From the IMG/VR virus record IMGVR_UViG_3300035127_000024, positions 1-21,226 of that record: DNA of 21,226 nt; one strand, written 5' to 3'. This document shows positions 7,001 to 13,917 of this stretch, one piece after another. Position 1 is the stretch's first letter. The number at the start of each line of letters is the position of its first letter. The notes under the pieces are model-generated. The model ran no database searches. It was not told the DNA's origin and saw nothing but the letters and a program-made list of their open reading frames with translations. Position numbers and translations under genes: made by a program. Source of the stretch: a virus.

Positions 7001-7847
7001 TCGATACAACCACTCCATTTTTTAAAATGAATAACAGTCCGGTACCGGTAGGAGCACTTGCCTGGGTATATACATACAAGTCCAGATATGCTACAGTAAG
7101 CGATACCGTCCGAACACCAGTGCTAGCTGCCGTATAAACATACGTCGAGTTATTAAACTCATTGGACGTGTCCAGTACTTCATCTTTAAAAAAGATAATA
7201 GAAGCAGTAGAGGTAATCGGCTGATAAAATGTTCCCACCCTGGCAATCACCCGGGATCCGGTTAACGGAGATTCTGAGTTTAATAGCCACGTATAAGTAG
7301 GGGGACATAACGGAGGCTGCTTGATCCTGTTTAAGATCAATGGATCAAAAGGGAATTTGTATCCATTAACATAATCCCCTTGCATAAACAGCTTTGCCTT
7401 TTGTATGTTTAATTTTCGTGGCTCATTTAAAAAATTTGTCCAATATAAAAGATCATTATTTTCATCCAGCTTGATAATATTAATACCCGTTATAAGGTAA
7501 TTAACATCAAACCTTAATATATTAAGGGTATCCCGGAAAACCTCTTCTATAGTATTGGTAACCTGATCGTACTCTAAAATAAGATGAGCACGATTATCAT
7601 TATGCACAAAGTAATATATTTTTTTTTTTAACTGATATTCTCTTGCACCGATAACCGTATTGACTCCGGAAGGAAGCGTAAAGGTAACAAGGGTATTCCC
7701 GTTAACAGTTTCTATCGCCCCCTCATTGGCGCTCTGTGAGGATAACACACGGACATTCAGACGATATCTGTCCATGCCGGCAGCCAGGTATTCGTCCGCA
7801 GTATCTGAATTTATACCAGAAGTAAATATTTTTTTTTGTGATGCCAT
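4050..7847 (-). CDS. Large tail protein (muzzle / tail barrel-like)
   Basis: This 1265-residue protein is the largest in the window. Its N-terminus (FTSGINSDTADEYLAAG, then NVRVLSSQSANEGAIETVNGN and FTLPSGVNTVIG) has the form of the large tail 'stabilisation' or muzzle proteins of crAss-like and other Bacteroidota podoviruses, which start with an SGxNSD-type motif and an N-x-G-x-x-E-x-x-x-G-N segment. The rest is beta-rich, with many Tyr, Asn and Ser and few Cys. It follows three ring-like proteins and is directly coupled to the last of them (TAA then ATG, no gap). That gene order matches short tails in which stacked rings end in a large distal barrel comparable to T7 gp12. Two long A runs lie in codons 4-7 and about 73-77. 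The family assignment is from remembered sequence patterns; the structural-tail call is firmer than the exact role. Confidence 0.65.
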   Translation of the reverse strand: MASQKKIFTSGINSDTADEYLAAGMDRYRLNVRVLSSQSANEGAIETVNGNTLVTFTLPSGVNTVIGAREYQLKKKIYYFVHNDNRAHLILEYDQVTNTIEEVFRDTLNILRFDVNYLITGINIIKLDENNDLLYWTNFLNEPRKLNIQKAKLFMQGDYVNGYKFPFDPLILNRIKQPPLCPPTYTWLLNSESPLTGSRVIARVGTFYQPITSTASIIFFKDEVLDTSNEFNNSTYVYTAASTGVRTVSLTVAYLDLYVYTQASAPTGTGLLFILKNGVVVSSNSVTYGYTQTNDPILPNNRTWEMLNYATISLSIDIPMSTGDTLSFYASALASSGDAYQRIVSSGTSLTVVKPDSVDVRTNYLYKKLFRFKVQFGYDDYELSAWSPISKYVFPNTTTGGKEDIISQDNLIRIYVPTGNSIVTRIRVAAQEVSSEDFVLIADLDKEALNIPDNSTYVLDFYNQGNYAPLNAAESAKLFDYVPLKSKAQELLPNNRLADGNIFEGYDPVEIDVRLTINYEALENVYAGKQNKKFPVESYLKGGGIYTTGIVYYDEAGNRSGLANIRDYRFDSLENGYYGSVLYMPFMNSSDYTPPSTYKKIQWTTYPTLSIYHAPPEGFSHYQVVMSHNKGMGRYIQFPTDNIEYIDLATGGVVAPSAADGLRVYLTTLDNYNTSNLTSLVYGYQTGDRIRFIANATDDEYPYNEQDVLLYNSGSGYVDVRVGINTPLTLTTVSFVEIFNPSSNATDILYEIGECYKIKTDANGRRFHTGNIQDQSITVAQVSSTSGNAIAMLVSSISYSGQVGDFVYYTPDSGGQVRIKITGVSVSAPYTIVIGEYAVIESPADVSNNTQGLITSPAKVTIIGGDTFRTNDRYLLSPPATGGATYWIEKPNASNFFSSVAPDFGRPNRSEIIAGEYKGILRPTTVYYSEALIPETFINGLSSVYDTNYETYNQNYGSIQKLYADKQELYMFQELKIASVPVSRIIYDDLQGNITVGASENVLRPQAKYYDGEYGIGVYPESFAVYGNAKYGVDVRRGVIWRLSTDGLTPISKLYGQDTFISNQFKAFNSSATKVNLYGCYDVRFSEYILASPTFTLAFNEKHNFFSTFYSFTPEMMVGNMIDFISFKTGGLYTHNTNASQNEFYGSFTPSEVWTVLNDNPMNVKILQSIEVDSDDKWAVYEIISSNGQQSNLIEDDFTTIENVQYAPVRMDETTPNVNFPLINGDPMRDRTFLLKFRYNPQQYNKLFALNLRYIMSNYHNLDSR

Positions 7848-8615
7848 TTACCATTTTGTCGTTGCAACATTACCGGTCCTGAATGCCTCTGCCCATTCTT
7901 TAGGGGTATAAGCCGTAAACCTTCTTCGCGCCCATTTGTCTGCTTTGATATAATCCATTTCTGCCATCTGTTTCTCTCCTAATCCCATTTTTGTATTCCG
8001 CTGTATAGACTTCCAATACAACCATGCCTTTAAGGGTTCTATAAGATAAGGATGTACCTGGAAGTCGCCATTGATAACATTTATATCAGCAATATATTCC
8101 AGTACAAGATTTTGAATATTATAACCAACCCTTTTAATCAAAATCAAACGGTTGTTGATATCAATTTTAAACTCTCCGTCTACATTATTACCTCCTCCTA
8201 TTCCGAAAAACCTACCCACAAGTTCGCCATTCTTCCAGTTCGCGTTATAAGGATAATAAGGATAATAAGTCCCATTAGGAGGGTCAATCCCCTGGTAAAC
8301 ATTCAGCTTTATTTCATCCCCGCAATCATCAAAAACCTTTAACAACGACAACTTATCATTCCTACCTAAAGAATGCATTTGTCCATCGGTCCCAATAATG
8401 CCGATATTGGTATAATCAATAAAGTCAGAAGGCAAATTAGCGGTATCGTTAGAATTAATACTTAAACTTACCACTTTGATGATGCCGTTTTTATCAATGT
8501 TGGCCTCCCGCAAATAAGCAACACCCAATTGATAAAAGCGGGCATACTTATTCTCTCCCGTTTCCCCGGTCTCAATTAAATACTCTTTGATGATATTGTT
8601 TAAAGTATCTGTCAT
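7848..8615 (-). CDS. Tail ring / adaptor-like protein (third of three)
   Basis: This 255-residue protein has an N-terminal helical part (LNNIIKEYLIETGE, ARFYQLGVAYLREANI), a beta segment with LPSDFIDYTNIGI and LVLEYIADI, and a C-terminal helical part (PLKAWLYWKSIQRN to KADKWARRRFTAYTPKEWAEAF). A Pro-Ser-x-Phe turn before a strand, followed by long helices, is the form of phage neck and tail adaptor rings. The three consecutive genes of about 200-250 residues between capsid genes and the large tail protein match the ring proteins of crAss-like phages. It overlaps the preceding gene by ATGA (8612-8615) and abuts the large tail gene. The assignment is by pattern and gene order. Confidence 0.55.
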   Translation of the reverse strand: MTDTLNNIIKEYLIETGETGENKYARFYQLGVAYLREANIDKNGIIKVVSLSINSNDTANLPSDFIDYTNIGIIGTDGQMHSLGRNDKLSLLKVFDDCGDEIKLNVYQGIDPPNGTYYPYYPYNANWKNGELVGRFFGIGGGNNVDGEFKIDINNRLILIKRVGYNIQNLVLEYIADINVINGDFQVHPYLIEPLKAWLYWKSIQRNTKMGLGEKQMAEMDYIKADKWARRRFTAYTPKEWAEAFRTGNVATTKW

Positions 8616-9199
8616 GTAAGTGTGTCAGGCTGTTTCTCCTTTTTATACTGATACTGGCTCATCACCAGGTCTATTATTTCATTGACCATCGTTGATGGGA
8701 TGTTTAACTCTTCATCTACTTCAACCGTATCCACCGCAATGGAGAGCTTTAATGTTATTGGGCCCACCGAGGTTGCTTTGGTCATCTTGTCAAAATAGAT
8801 ACGCCCTCCCTCAACTGTATGGGCCTGCCGCCCTCCCATCCCAAAAGATTTCAATCCACTGAAAAGCCCCAGCGTTCCCGGAGGAAGCCGTATAAATCCT
8901 TGATCCTGAGCATCAGTATACCCCACAAAGCTGATCCCCATCTCATGAGGAAGCGTTAAATACCTTGATGGGAGCTCTACATAATATCTTCCTTGGTCAG
9001 TATCCAGCTGAGCTGAAAGGTTATTAAACACATAAAGTCCACTTCCGTCAACCTCATTGTTTCCTTCCGCATAATTCTCCCACCATTGTTTCTTCGCCAC
9101 ATACGCATAGGCATTACGTACAGCCTCAGCAATCTCCTGAATCGAGCCTTTCCCCGCAATGGAGATGATCTGTTCCGATATTTTTAACAAACTTGTCAC
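8612..9199 (-). CDS. Tail ring / adaptor-like protein (second of three)
   Basis: This 195-residue protein begins with GTG, overlapping the stop of the upstream gene as GTGA (9196-9199), so translation is coupled. The N-terminal helices (LLKISEQIISIAGKGSIQEIAEAVRNAYAYVAKKQWWEN) and the following beta region with LPSRYLTLPHEMGISFVGY resemble head-completion and tail-ring proteins, in which a PSxxxxLP segment precedes a strand. The C-terminus is a helix (PSTMVNEIIDLVMSQYQYKKEK). Together with the genes before and after, it probably builds the stack joining portal to distal tail. The order of the rings cannot be read from sequence. Confidence 0.5.
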   Translation of the reverse strand: MTSLLKISEQIISIAGKGSIQEIAEAVRNAYAYVAKKQWWENYAEGNNEVDGSGLYVFNNLSAQLDTDQGRYYVELPSRYLTLPHEMGISFVGYTDAQDQGFIRLPPGTLGLFSGLKSFGMGGRQAHTVEGGRIYFDKMTKATSVGPITLKLSIAVDTVEVDEELNIPSTMVNEIIDLVMSQYQYKKEKQPDTLT

Positions 9200-9852
9200 A
9201 GTGTACTATTGGTTTGTTGACTGTATAAATTAGCGAACCCTTGCAGATCCCCTTCTCTTAAGTTCATGCCGATCAGCGTTAAATAATGAGCCGCCACATT
9301 GTTAAAGCTATACTGGTCAAACTCAAAATTTGTACTGGTAGTAGCGTCATACACCTCTCTGTTATTGACAACAGTAAACCCCCATACCGGCGCATCGGGA
9401 ACTTTTAAGTAATCCAGGTAGACCGTATGAACGCTTTTGGGCTCAATTAATATTTTAGCTCCCATTAAAGTGAACTTAGGAAAGCGTGTGGTGGGTTTGT
9501 ATAGCGCCGAAGAGAGAACTCTTCCCCAGCTTTCGTTTTTAACCTCATCAGCTCCTACCACTTTCCCTCCGTTTTCACCCACATAATAAGCATCAATGGA
9601 TGATACATGTTGAAAGTTAGAAGGATATGCGATAGAGCCTTTTACATTACTGTAAATCTTACTGGTAATGAACTTAATGAGAAACCGACTTAATTCCTTT
9701 GTTTGTAGAAATGTCTGATAGTCTTTCTCATAGACCAACATCTGCGCCCTGTGCGCCGTTTCATTAAATAAAGTAGGCGTAATAGTCCCCCCAACCTGCG
9801 CCTTGTTCGACACAAATTCCACAAAACGCTTAAAATCATTGACATTAACCAT
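9196..9852 (-). CDS. Tail ring / adaptor-like protein (first of three)
   Basis: This 218-residue protein has N-terminal helices (VNDFKRFVEFVSNKAQVGG, LFNETAHRAQMLVYEKDYQTFLQT), a beta domain (IAYPSNFQHVSSIDAYYVGENG, ILIEPKSVHTVYLDYLKVPDAPVW) and a C-terminal helical end (NNVAAHYLTLIGMNLREGDLQGFANLY). The YPSNF-x-x-V-S-S-I and L-x-Y-L-x-x-P-x-x-P motifs are typical, as I recall them, of crAss-like ring or adaptor proteins. It overlaps the previous gene by one base (TAATG at 9850-9854) and the next by four, so the three ring-like genes are made as a coupled set. Confidence 0.55.
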   Translation of the reverse strand: MVNVNDFKRFVEFVSNKAQVGGTITPTLFNETAHRAQMLVYEKDYQTFLQTKELSRFLIKFITSKIYSNVKGSIAYPSNFQHVSSIDAYYVGENGGKVVGADEVKNESWGRVLSSALYKPTTRFPKFTLMGAKILIEPKSVHTVYLDYLKVPDAPVWGFTVVNNREVYDATTSTNFEFDQYSFNNVAAHYLTLIGMNLREGDLQGFANLYSQQTNSTL

Positions 9853-10196
9853 TATTTAGGAGGTATAAAAAAACCTTTTGACATAATGCAAAAAGCAGCC
9901 GTCATCTTCCTTAACTTTAAATAATCCGTTAGGCTCATCCATTCCTTTGTAAACTTATAAGTCTTCAGCCCAGGCCTGCCTACCATCTCTTTATCTACTA
10001 CTACCGTAAAAGCATCACCATTTAAGCCTGTAATAAATTTATCATCTTCATCCTCTACCACTACCAATGAATTTCTTAGCTTATAGCGCATATGATACTC
10101 ATGGGTACTCGTAGGCACTACAACTCCATCACTGTTTTTATTCCACCATCGTCCGTCTTCAAAAAATATTATTTCAGTGCCTTCTATCGGATTCAT
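9852..10196 (-). CDS. Small virion-module protein of unknown function
   Basis: This 114-residue protein is not recognised. It starts with IEGTEIIFFEDGRWWNK, has an acidic loop (VVVEDEDDKF) and ends with FCIMSKGFFIPPK. There is no signal peptide or membrane helix. It lies between a fibre-like gene and the coupled ring genes, 1 bp after the former and overlapping the latter by one base, so its product is probably needed with the tail proteins. It could be a tail connector or an assembly factor. Confidence 0.4.
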   Translation of the reverse strand: MNPIEGTEIIFFEDGRWWNKNSDGVVVPTSTHEYHMRYKLRNSLVVVEDEDDKFITGLNGDAFTVVVDKEMVGRPGLKTYKFTKEWMSLTDYLKLRKMTAAFCIMSKGFFIPPK

Positions 10197-10197
10197 A

Positions 10198-11208
10198 TTA
10201 AGTTTTAATGTATTTAACAGTTACCTGTACCTTTCCTCCTGCTGTAGTCTTTGCAGTTGTTAACGTCATGTATTCCCCTGCCGCAAAGGTGTTGTTTGCC
10301 GTAGGAGTAGAGGAATAAGCCGTTCCAAAAGCATCCGATGCGGTAAATGTTATTGTGCCCGCAGTCATTGTTGTCCCTGCGTTATCTTTTGGAGTTATGG
10401 TGCCATCATCGGTTGCCGCAATTGCTTTTGTTGCCCTTGCATATATCTTTTCAACCGTACACGGGAAGGGGAACTCAATTTTGTAGTCTCCTTGCTCTCC
10501 CGTTTCAAATGTCACCTCTGCCACCGCAAACCCTCTTTTCAGATCATCTTCTACCTTGGCCACGGTGACATTATCATCCAGTATCATGGCTGTCACCACC
10601 TTGTCATTACCAATCGCAGAAACGCCGGCAGAGCTGAATGTTACATCCCCGCTTTGTGCTACCGATTGTAAGGTCGTTCCGTTTCCAATCAATATATAAC
10701 CGTTCTGAGCCGCATTAAGCTGGGTAACAGCACCGGCTGCCCCTCCTATAATCACATACCCTTGTCCGGTTAAATCGGCTATCTTAGCAACAGGCATTTT
10801 TCCATTCGGGAATGCATCTGCACCCAATGTGCCATCGACAATCTGGCTTCCCCAGATAGAGGGTTGGGAAAAGATATTATAAGGAAATTTACCTATGCTC
10901 CATGCTCCATTATAATAAGTGGCCTCTATTCTCAGGGCAGTCAGAGCCTCCGCATCGGTTAAGTCTGTTCCAAAGAAGCTAACCGTTATCCCTCCACTGG
11001 AATTAGACGTTACGCCTCCGGTGTATATGATATTGAATGTAAGTCCATCATAAGGAGTTCCTGACGCTGAAAATATCATATCAGCGACCAACGTAGCCGC
11101 CGGACTAGCGGTTATAATATATTTACTTACATCCTCTGCTAAATCATATGCTTTAGTACCACCAGCAGCAGTAATATTATACGTATCTATTGTTTCAAAT
11201 TTTGGCAT
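10198..11208 (-). CDS. Fibre-like virion protein
   Basis: This 336-residue protein is low in charge and rich in Gly, Ala, Thr, Ser and Val. It has an N-terminal beta domain (about 1-110), a central repeat-like stretch (GQGYVIIGGAAGAVTQLNA, then NGYILIGNGTTLQSVAQSG, then SGDVTFSSAGVSAIGND) typical of trimeric tail-fibre shafts, and a C-terminal beta domain (about 225-336). The shaft motifs 'GYxxIGxGxxxxxxxxxSGDVTxSxxGV' occur in many phage fibres. It follows the 527-residue appendage gene with a 3-bp gap and probably forms a head or tail fibre with it. The receptor and the attachment point are unknown. Confidence 0.6.
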   Translation of the reverse strand: MPKFETIDTYNITAAGGTKAYDLAEDVSKYIITASPAATLVADMIFSASGTPYDGLTFNIIYTGGVTSNSSGGITVSFFGTDLTDAEALTALRIEATYYNGAWSIGKFPYNIFSQPSIWGSQIVDGTLGADAFPNGKMPVAKIADLTGQGYVIIGGAAGAVTQLNAAQNGYILIGNGTTLQSVAQSGDVTFSSAGVSAIGNDKVVTAMILDDNVTVAKVEDDLKRGFAVAEVTFETGEQGDYKIEFPFPCTVEKIYARATKAIAATDDGTITPKDNAGTTMTAGTITFTASDAFGTAYSSTPTANNTFAAGEYMTLTTAKTTAGGKVQVTVKYIKT

Positions 11209-11211
11209 GAT

Positions 11212-12795
11212 CTAAATGTTATATTTTTTAATGGTGAGAGATATAGCTTGAGTGGTTGTTCCGGGATCCGAAGCCCCTCTTATGCTAAATGTATTTGTCA
11301 GTGTGCCAAGGTTATTAACAGCAAGAGATGCAACATATCCAGTGTAATTACCAACAATAGGCGCTGAAGTAGCAATCTGCCGATTATACGTATACATTAC
11401 AGTTGTAGCGGAGGTTCTCACCAGAAATGCCTTAAATATCAATTTCGACTGTCCCGCGCCAAGATTTGCTCCGGAAGCAACAGAAGAAATGGTTCCATTT
11501 ACAAATATTCCTGCATTAAAAGTGCCAGTACTAGCACCTACAACAAAGGAATCAATCTCAATAGAATCGCCATCATTTGCCAATGTGCCAGCCGGCAATG
11601 TGTATGTTTTTAATGTTTGATAAGAAGCTAAACCTATACCATCGGTAGGAGTGTCTACCGTTACATTATTGGCAAGCAATGTTGATCCACTACTTGCCCC
11701 ATACAGCTTCCATAGGCCTGCAAAATCAGCAGCAGCAGGTGATAAGATCGCTGCTGTTGTGGTTTTTATGGCAATGTAATTAAGGGCAGAATTAAATGTG
11801 GTAGTAAAGCCGGTTCCGGAAGCATCTGAGGCATAAGCGATGTAAGTATAAGAACTGTCTCCATCCGTTCCATTTATCCCCACAACAGTACCAAACCCTG
11901 TAACCTGGGCATTAGCATCGGCACCACAGTCACAATCAGAAGTGCATTCGGTCAGGTTGTATACCTCAGTAATATATTGGTCAACATAATCTGCCTGCCC
12001 ACACTTAATCATCGTATCAATCATCTCCACAAGGCCCATTATCTCGCCAAACTTAGGCCTGTATTCTGTCTCATACCGATAAGGATTAGCAGTCCGGGCA
12101 GCGATGGTCCTGTTGGCATATTCCCTTATGCAGCAGACAATTGAGCAAATAAAGGTACAGTCAACTTTAACCTCTTTAGAGCCATACACAGTATCTTGTA
12201 CTGTTAAGCCATCAGCAAAAGTATATTCTAGTACTGTACTCACCGTTCCGGTCTGAGTACCATTGAAAAAGGTAGCGGTACTTAAAGTTGCGGCAGAGGT
12301 TGTTAGTGAACTAGGGGGGCTTCCGCCATTGGCTCCCTGTGGATAAATAAGTTTTTGTGTCCGGGTCAATGTGCCCGGTGTTACTCCGTTAACAACGTAA
12401 TTGGTAACATCTTCTTGCCCGAATAAAACAGCAACACAATCCACCGTCTGCTCAATAGAGACTGTAGGTGCAACATATTCATTATCATATGTTTGTATAG
12501 CCGTTCCATAAACGACAGCTCCTGTGGCCTGGTCAGCAATCGTATAAGTAATTGTATAAGTCCCTAATTCGGGCGTAAAGGTGATGGTCTGCTGACTTGC
12601 GGATTCGCCGTTGTTTAATTCTATGTCACAATTTGCCGCTGAAAAATCTGTGTTGTCATATATCGTGTCTCCGGAGGGGGACACAATCTTAAAACACCCG
12701 TTATTTCCGGCAGGGATACCAGTAGAAGTATCGGTGAAATCTATCTCTGCCGTGGAAGGAGTCAGATTGAAGGTGGTTAAAAAGCTGATTGCCAT
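11212..12795 (-). CDS. Fibre / appendage protein with Ig-like N-terminus and cysteine-rich centre
   Basis: This 527-residue protein starts at the ATG at 12795. A TTG eight codons upstream opens the frame but lies inside the -7 box of the promoter at 12817-12824, so it cannot be the start. Residues about 1-105 look like an Ig or PKD-type beta sandwich (IDFTDTSTG, FTPELGTYTITYTI). The centre (about 213-290) is helical and cysteine-rich (Cys213, 217, 221, 222, 265, 284, 288, 290). The C-terminal half is a Gly/Thr/Ser-rich beta domain ending AISLTIKKYNI. It is the first gene of the tail transcription unit. The design suggests a surface appendage, probably adhesive. The cysteine cluster is unusual for a phage fibre. 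Confidence 0.55.
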   Translation of the reverse strand: MAISFLTTFNLTPSTAEIDFTDTSTGIPAGNNGCFKIVSPSGDTIYDNTDFSAANCDIELNNGESASQQTITFTPELGTYTITYTIADQATGAVVYGTAIQTYDNEYVAPTVSIEQTVDCVAVLFGQEDVTNYVVNGVTPGTLTRTQKLIYPQGANGGSPPSSLTTSAATLSTATFFNGTQTGTVSTVLEYTFADGLTVQDTVYGSKEVKVDCTFICSIVCCIREYANRTIAARTANPYRYETEYRPKFGEIMGLVEMIDTMIKCGQADYVDQYITEVYNLTECTSDCDCGADANAQVTGFGTVVGINGTDGDSSYTYIAYASDASGTGFTTTFNSALNYIAIKTTTAAILSPAAADFAGLWKLYGASSGSTLLANNVTVDTPTDGIGLASYQTLKTYTLPAGTLANDGDSIEIDSFVVGASTGTFNAGIFVNGTISSVASGANLGAGQSKLIFKAFLVRTSATTVMYTYNRQIATSAPIVGNYTGYVASLAVNNLGTLTNTFSIRGASDPGTTTQAISLTIKKYNI

Positions 12796-12811
12796 TTCAA
12801 GTGGGTTTTTA

Positions 12812-12886
12812 CATAACAAATTTACCCCACCTGCATTATTTAGAATAATTCTAAATAAAGTTGTTTTTCATTTGGTTTGCAAGTTT
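12812..12886. repeat. 75-bp repeat, copy B (promoter-bearing)
   Basis: This block matches 3942-4016 in the same orientation with about 6 mismatches in 75 bp. It holds the composite late promoter of the tail unit. Its outer end carries the TTTG elements that may serve as -33 box for the opposite-strand NinG gene. Confidence 0.9.
12817..12882 (-). promoter_or_regulatory. Composite late promoter P2 for the tail unit
   Basis: On the minus strand: TTGCAAA (12876-12882), 17 bp, a perfect 23-bp palindrome (12836-12858), 11 bp, and the -7 box TAAATTTG (12817-12824). Transcription should begin near 12810, leaving a leader of about 15 nt before the ATG at 12795. Spacing is identical to promoters P1 (17896-17961) and P3 (3947-4012). 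The expected TTTG -33 element is replaced by the palindrome, so regulation by a dimeric protein is likely. Confidence 0.7.
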
Positions 12887-12928
12887 TAATATTGTAGGTT
12901 TGTTCTTATTTAGAACAATTCTAAATAA
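12871..12928 (+). promoter_or_regulatory. Divergent promoter and operator of the NinG operon
   Basis: TTTG (12871-12874), 20 bp and TAGGTTTG (12895-12902) fit a Bacteroidota promoter on the plus strand. The fourth copy of the palindrome (12906-12928, one mismatch between arms) starts 3 bp after the -7 box and covers the transcription start. A protein bound there would block this promoter, while at P2 it sits upstream of the -7 box. The two palindromes in the intergenic region are centred 70 bp apart. Confidence 0.6.
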
Positions 12929-12947
12929 CAAAAACAAAACGCTATAC

Positions 12948-13340
12948 ATGAAGATTAATAAGGCAGACAAGTGGTTCTCTATTTTTATCAGGCTACGGGA
13001 TGCCAATGACGAAGGGTTTTGTAAATGCATTACTTGCGGAAGGATAAAGCACTGGAGGTTACTGGATTGCGGCCATCATATTAAACGACAACATCAAGGG
13101 ACTCGTTATCATGAAAAAAACTGTGCTGCACAATGCAAAGGATGCAATAATTTCGGCCAGGGCGAAGACGCCAAATTCAAAGAAGCGATCATTAAAAAAT
13201 ACGGACAACAGCAATATGATCTATTGGAGGCCTGTAAAAGAACGATATGCAAACGGAGCCAGCTGGAGCGCGATTTACTTGCAGAAGAATATGAGAAAAA
13301 AGCCAGAGCCCTTGCAGCAGAAAAAGGAATAGAAATCTAA
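12948..13340 (+). CDS. ninG: NinG/Rap-like recombination endonuclease
   Basis: This 130-residue protein belongs, by motif, to the phage lambda NinG (Rap) family, structure-specific DNA endonucleases acting on recombination intermediates. Visible motifs are a zinc-ribbon pair Cys27-x2-Cys30 (CITCGR), CGHHIKR (Cys41, His43, His44), TRYHEKNC, and Cys63-x2-Cys66 followed by Asn-Asn (QCKGCNN), then a KKYG motif and a basic helical end. The open frame extends upstream to 12861, but that stretch contains the promoter and operator. The ATG at 12948, 20 bp after the palindrome, is the credible start. It is transcribed against the surrounding virion genes together with the next gene, 8 bp downstream. 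Confidence 0.8.
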   Translation: MKINKADKWFSIFIRLRDANDEGFCKCITCGRIKHWRLLDCGHHIKRQHQGTRYHEKNCAAQCKGCNNFGQGEDAKFKEAIIKKYGQQQYDLLEACKRTICKRSQLERDLLAEEYEKKARALAAEKGIEI

Positions 13341-13348
13341 AATATACG

Positions 13349-13627
13349 ATGGGAAAATCCGATAAAGTATTTGTTAAAGTAAAAATCCATCAGTTTGATG
13401 ATATCCCTTCGGCGCGACAATCCAAAAAATATCCCTTTGACAAACTGGAAGTAGGCCAGGGGTTTGAAATCGACCGGGCCGACTGGCAACATTTAACCGC
13501 TGCTCAAAAGATGGTAAAGTTTAACGGATATGTTACCTACTACAATAAAGCCAGAGGAAGCTTAATGGGTAAGCACTTCGTTCAACGAATAATCGACGAA
13601 AGACTTTTTGTAATACGGGTGGAATAA
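13349..13627 (+). CDS. Small phage protein with a KKYPF-x-x-L-x-VG motif, unknown function
   Basis: This 92-residue protein contains KKYPFDKLEVGQGFEI, a motif I recall from a family of small phage proteins of unknown function found in early or DNA-metabolism operons. The rest has AAQKMVKFNGYVTYYNK and a C-terminal strand LFVIRVE. There are no cysteines, signal peptide or membrane helix. It is co-transcribed with ninG (8-bp gap). A DNA-binding or recombination accessory role is only a guess from the partner gene. Confidence 0.55.
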   Translation: MGKSDKVFVKVKIHQFDDIPSARQSKKYPFDKLEVGQGFEIDRADWQHLTAAQKMVKFNGYVTYYNKARGSLMGKHFVQRIIDERLFVIRVE

Positions 13628-13649
13628 TTTTCAGAAACTAATCCAACCA

Positions 13650-13883
13650 TTACAGATTATTATCATTAAGAAATTTGCAGATAGCTTCCATTCGTTTATT
13701 ATTAGCGGCAACCCATTCCTTTGTGCCCTTTTCTCCTAATTGTTCAATCTCGTGATCTTCTGGAAGATACGCGCTTATAATCCCAACTGTATACCCTTCG
13801 ATATCAGTCGTTTTTGCAATTTGCGTATGAATATTGCCAAATGTCACTAAAACGTATTGATTTTTAGCTTCTTCTTTTGCCAT
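13650..13883 (-). CDS. 77-residue hypothetical protein
   Basis: This soluble 77-residue protein (MAKEEAKNQYVLVTFGN, YTVGIISAYLPEDHEIEQLG, MEAICKFLNDNNL) is not recognised. It looks like a small alpha/beta protein with a beta-rich first half and a helical end. It has its own -7 box and lies between a terminator on one side and the convergent plus-strand operon on the other (22-bp gap), so it is expressed apart from the head genes. An independent small gene set among late genes is typical of phage 'morons', which often serve lysogeny or defence; that is inference. Confidence 0.5.
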   Translation of the reverse strand: MAKEEAKNQYVLVTFGNIHTQIAKTTDIEGYTVGIISAYLPEDHEIEQLGEKGTKEWVAANNKRMEAICKFLNDNNL

Positions 13884-13904
13884 AGCTAAAGGTCGATTTT
13901 AATA

Positions 13905-13912
13905 CAAATATA
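13905..13912 (-). promoter_or_regulatory. -7 box for the 77-residue gene
   Basis: TATATTTG on the minus strand lies 21 bp upstream of the ATG at 13883 and directly after the terminator hairpin. No TTTG is found at the -33 distance, where the hairpin stem lies instead. The palindrome of the late promoters is absent, so control differs from the virion units. Confidence 0.45.
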
Positions 13913-13917
13913 CAAAT

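Noticed and set aside
10198-12795. Diversity-generating retroelement target in the fibre genes
   Set aside because: No reverse transcriptase gene, template repeat or A-biased variable repeat was seen in the window.
12861-12947. N-terminal extension of the NinG-like gene (start at 12861)
   Set aside because: The 29 extra codons run through the -33 and -7 boxes and the palindrome, and encode a hydrophobic stretch unlike NinG proteins. The ATG at 12948 fits the family better.
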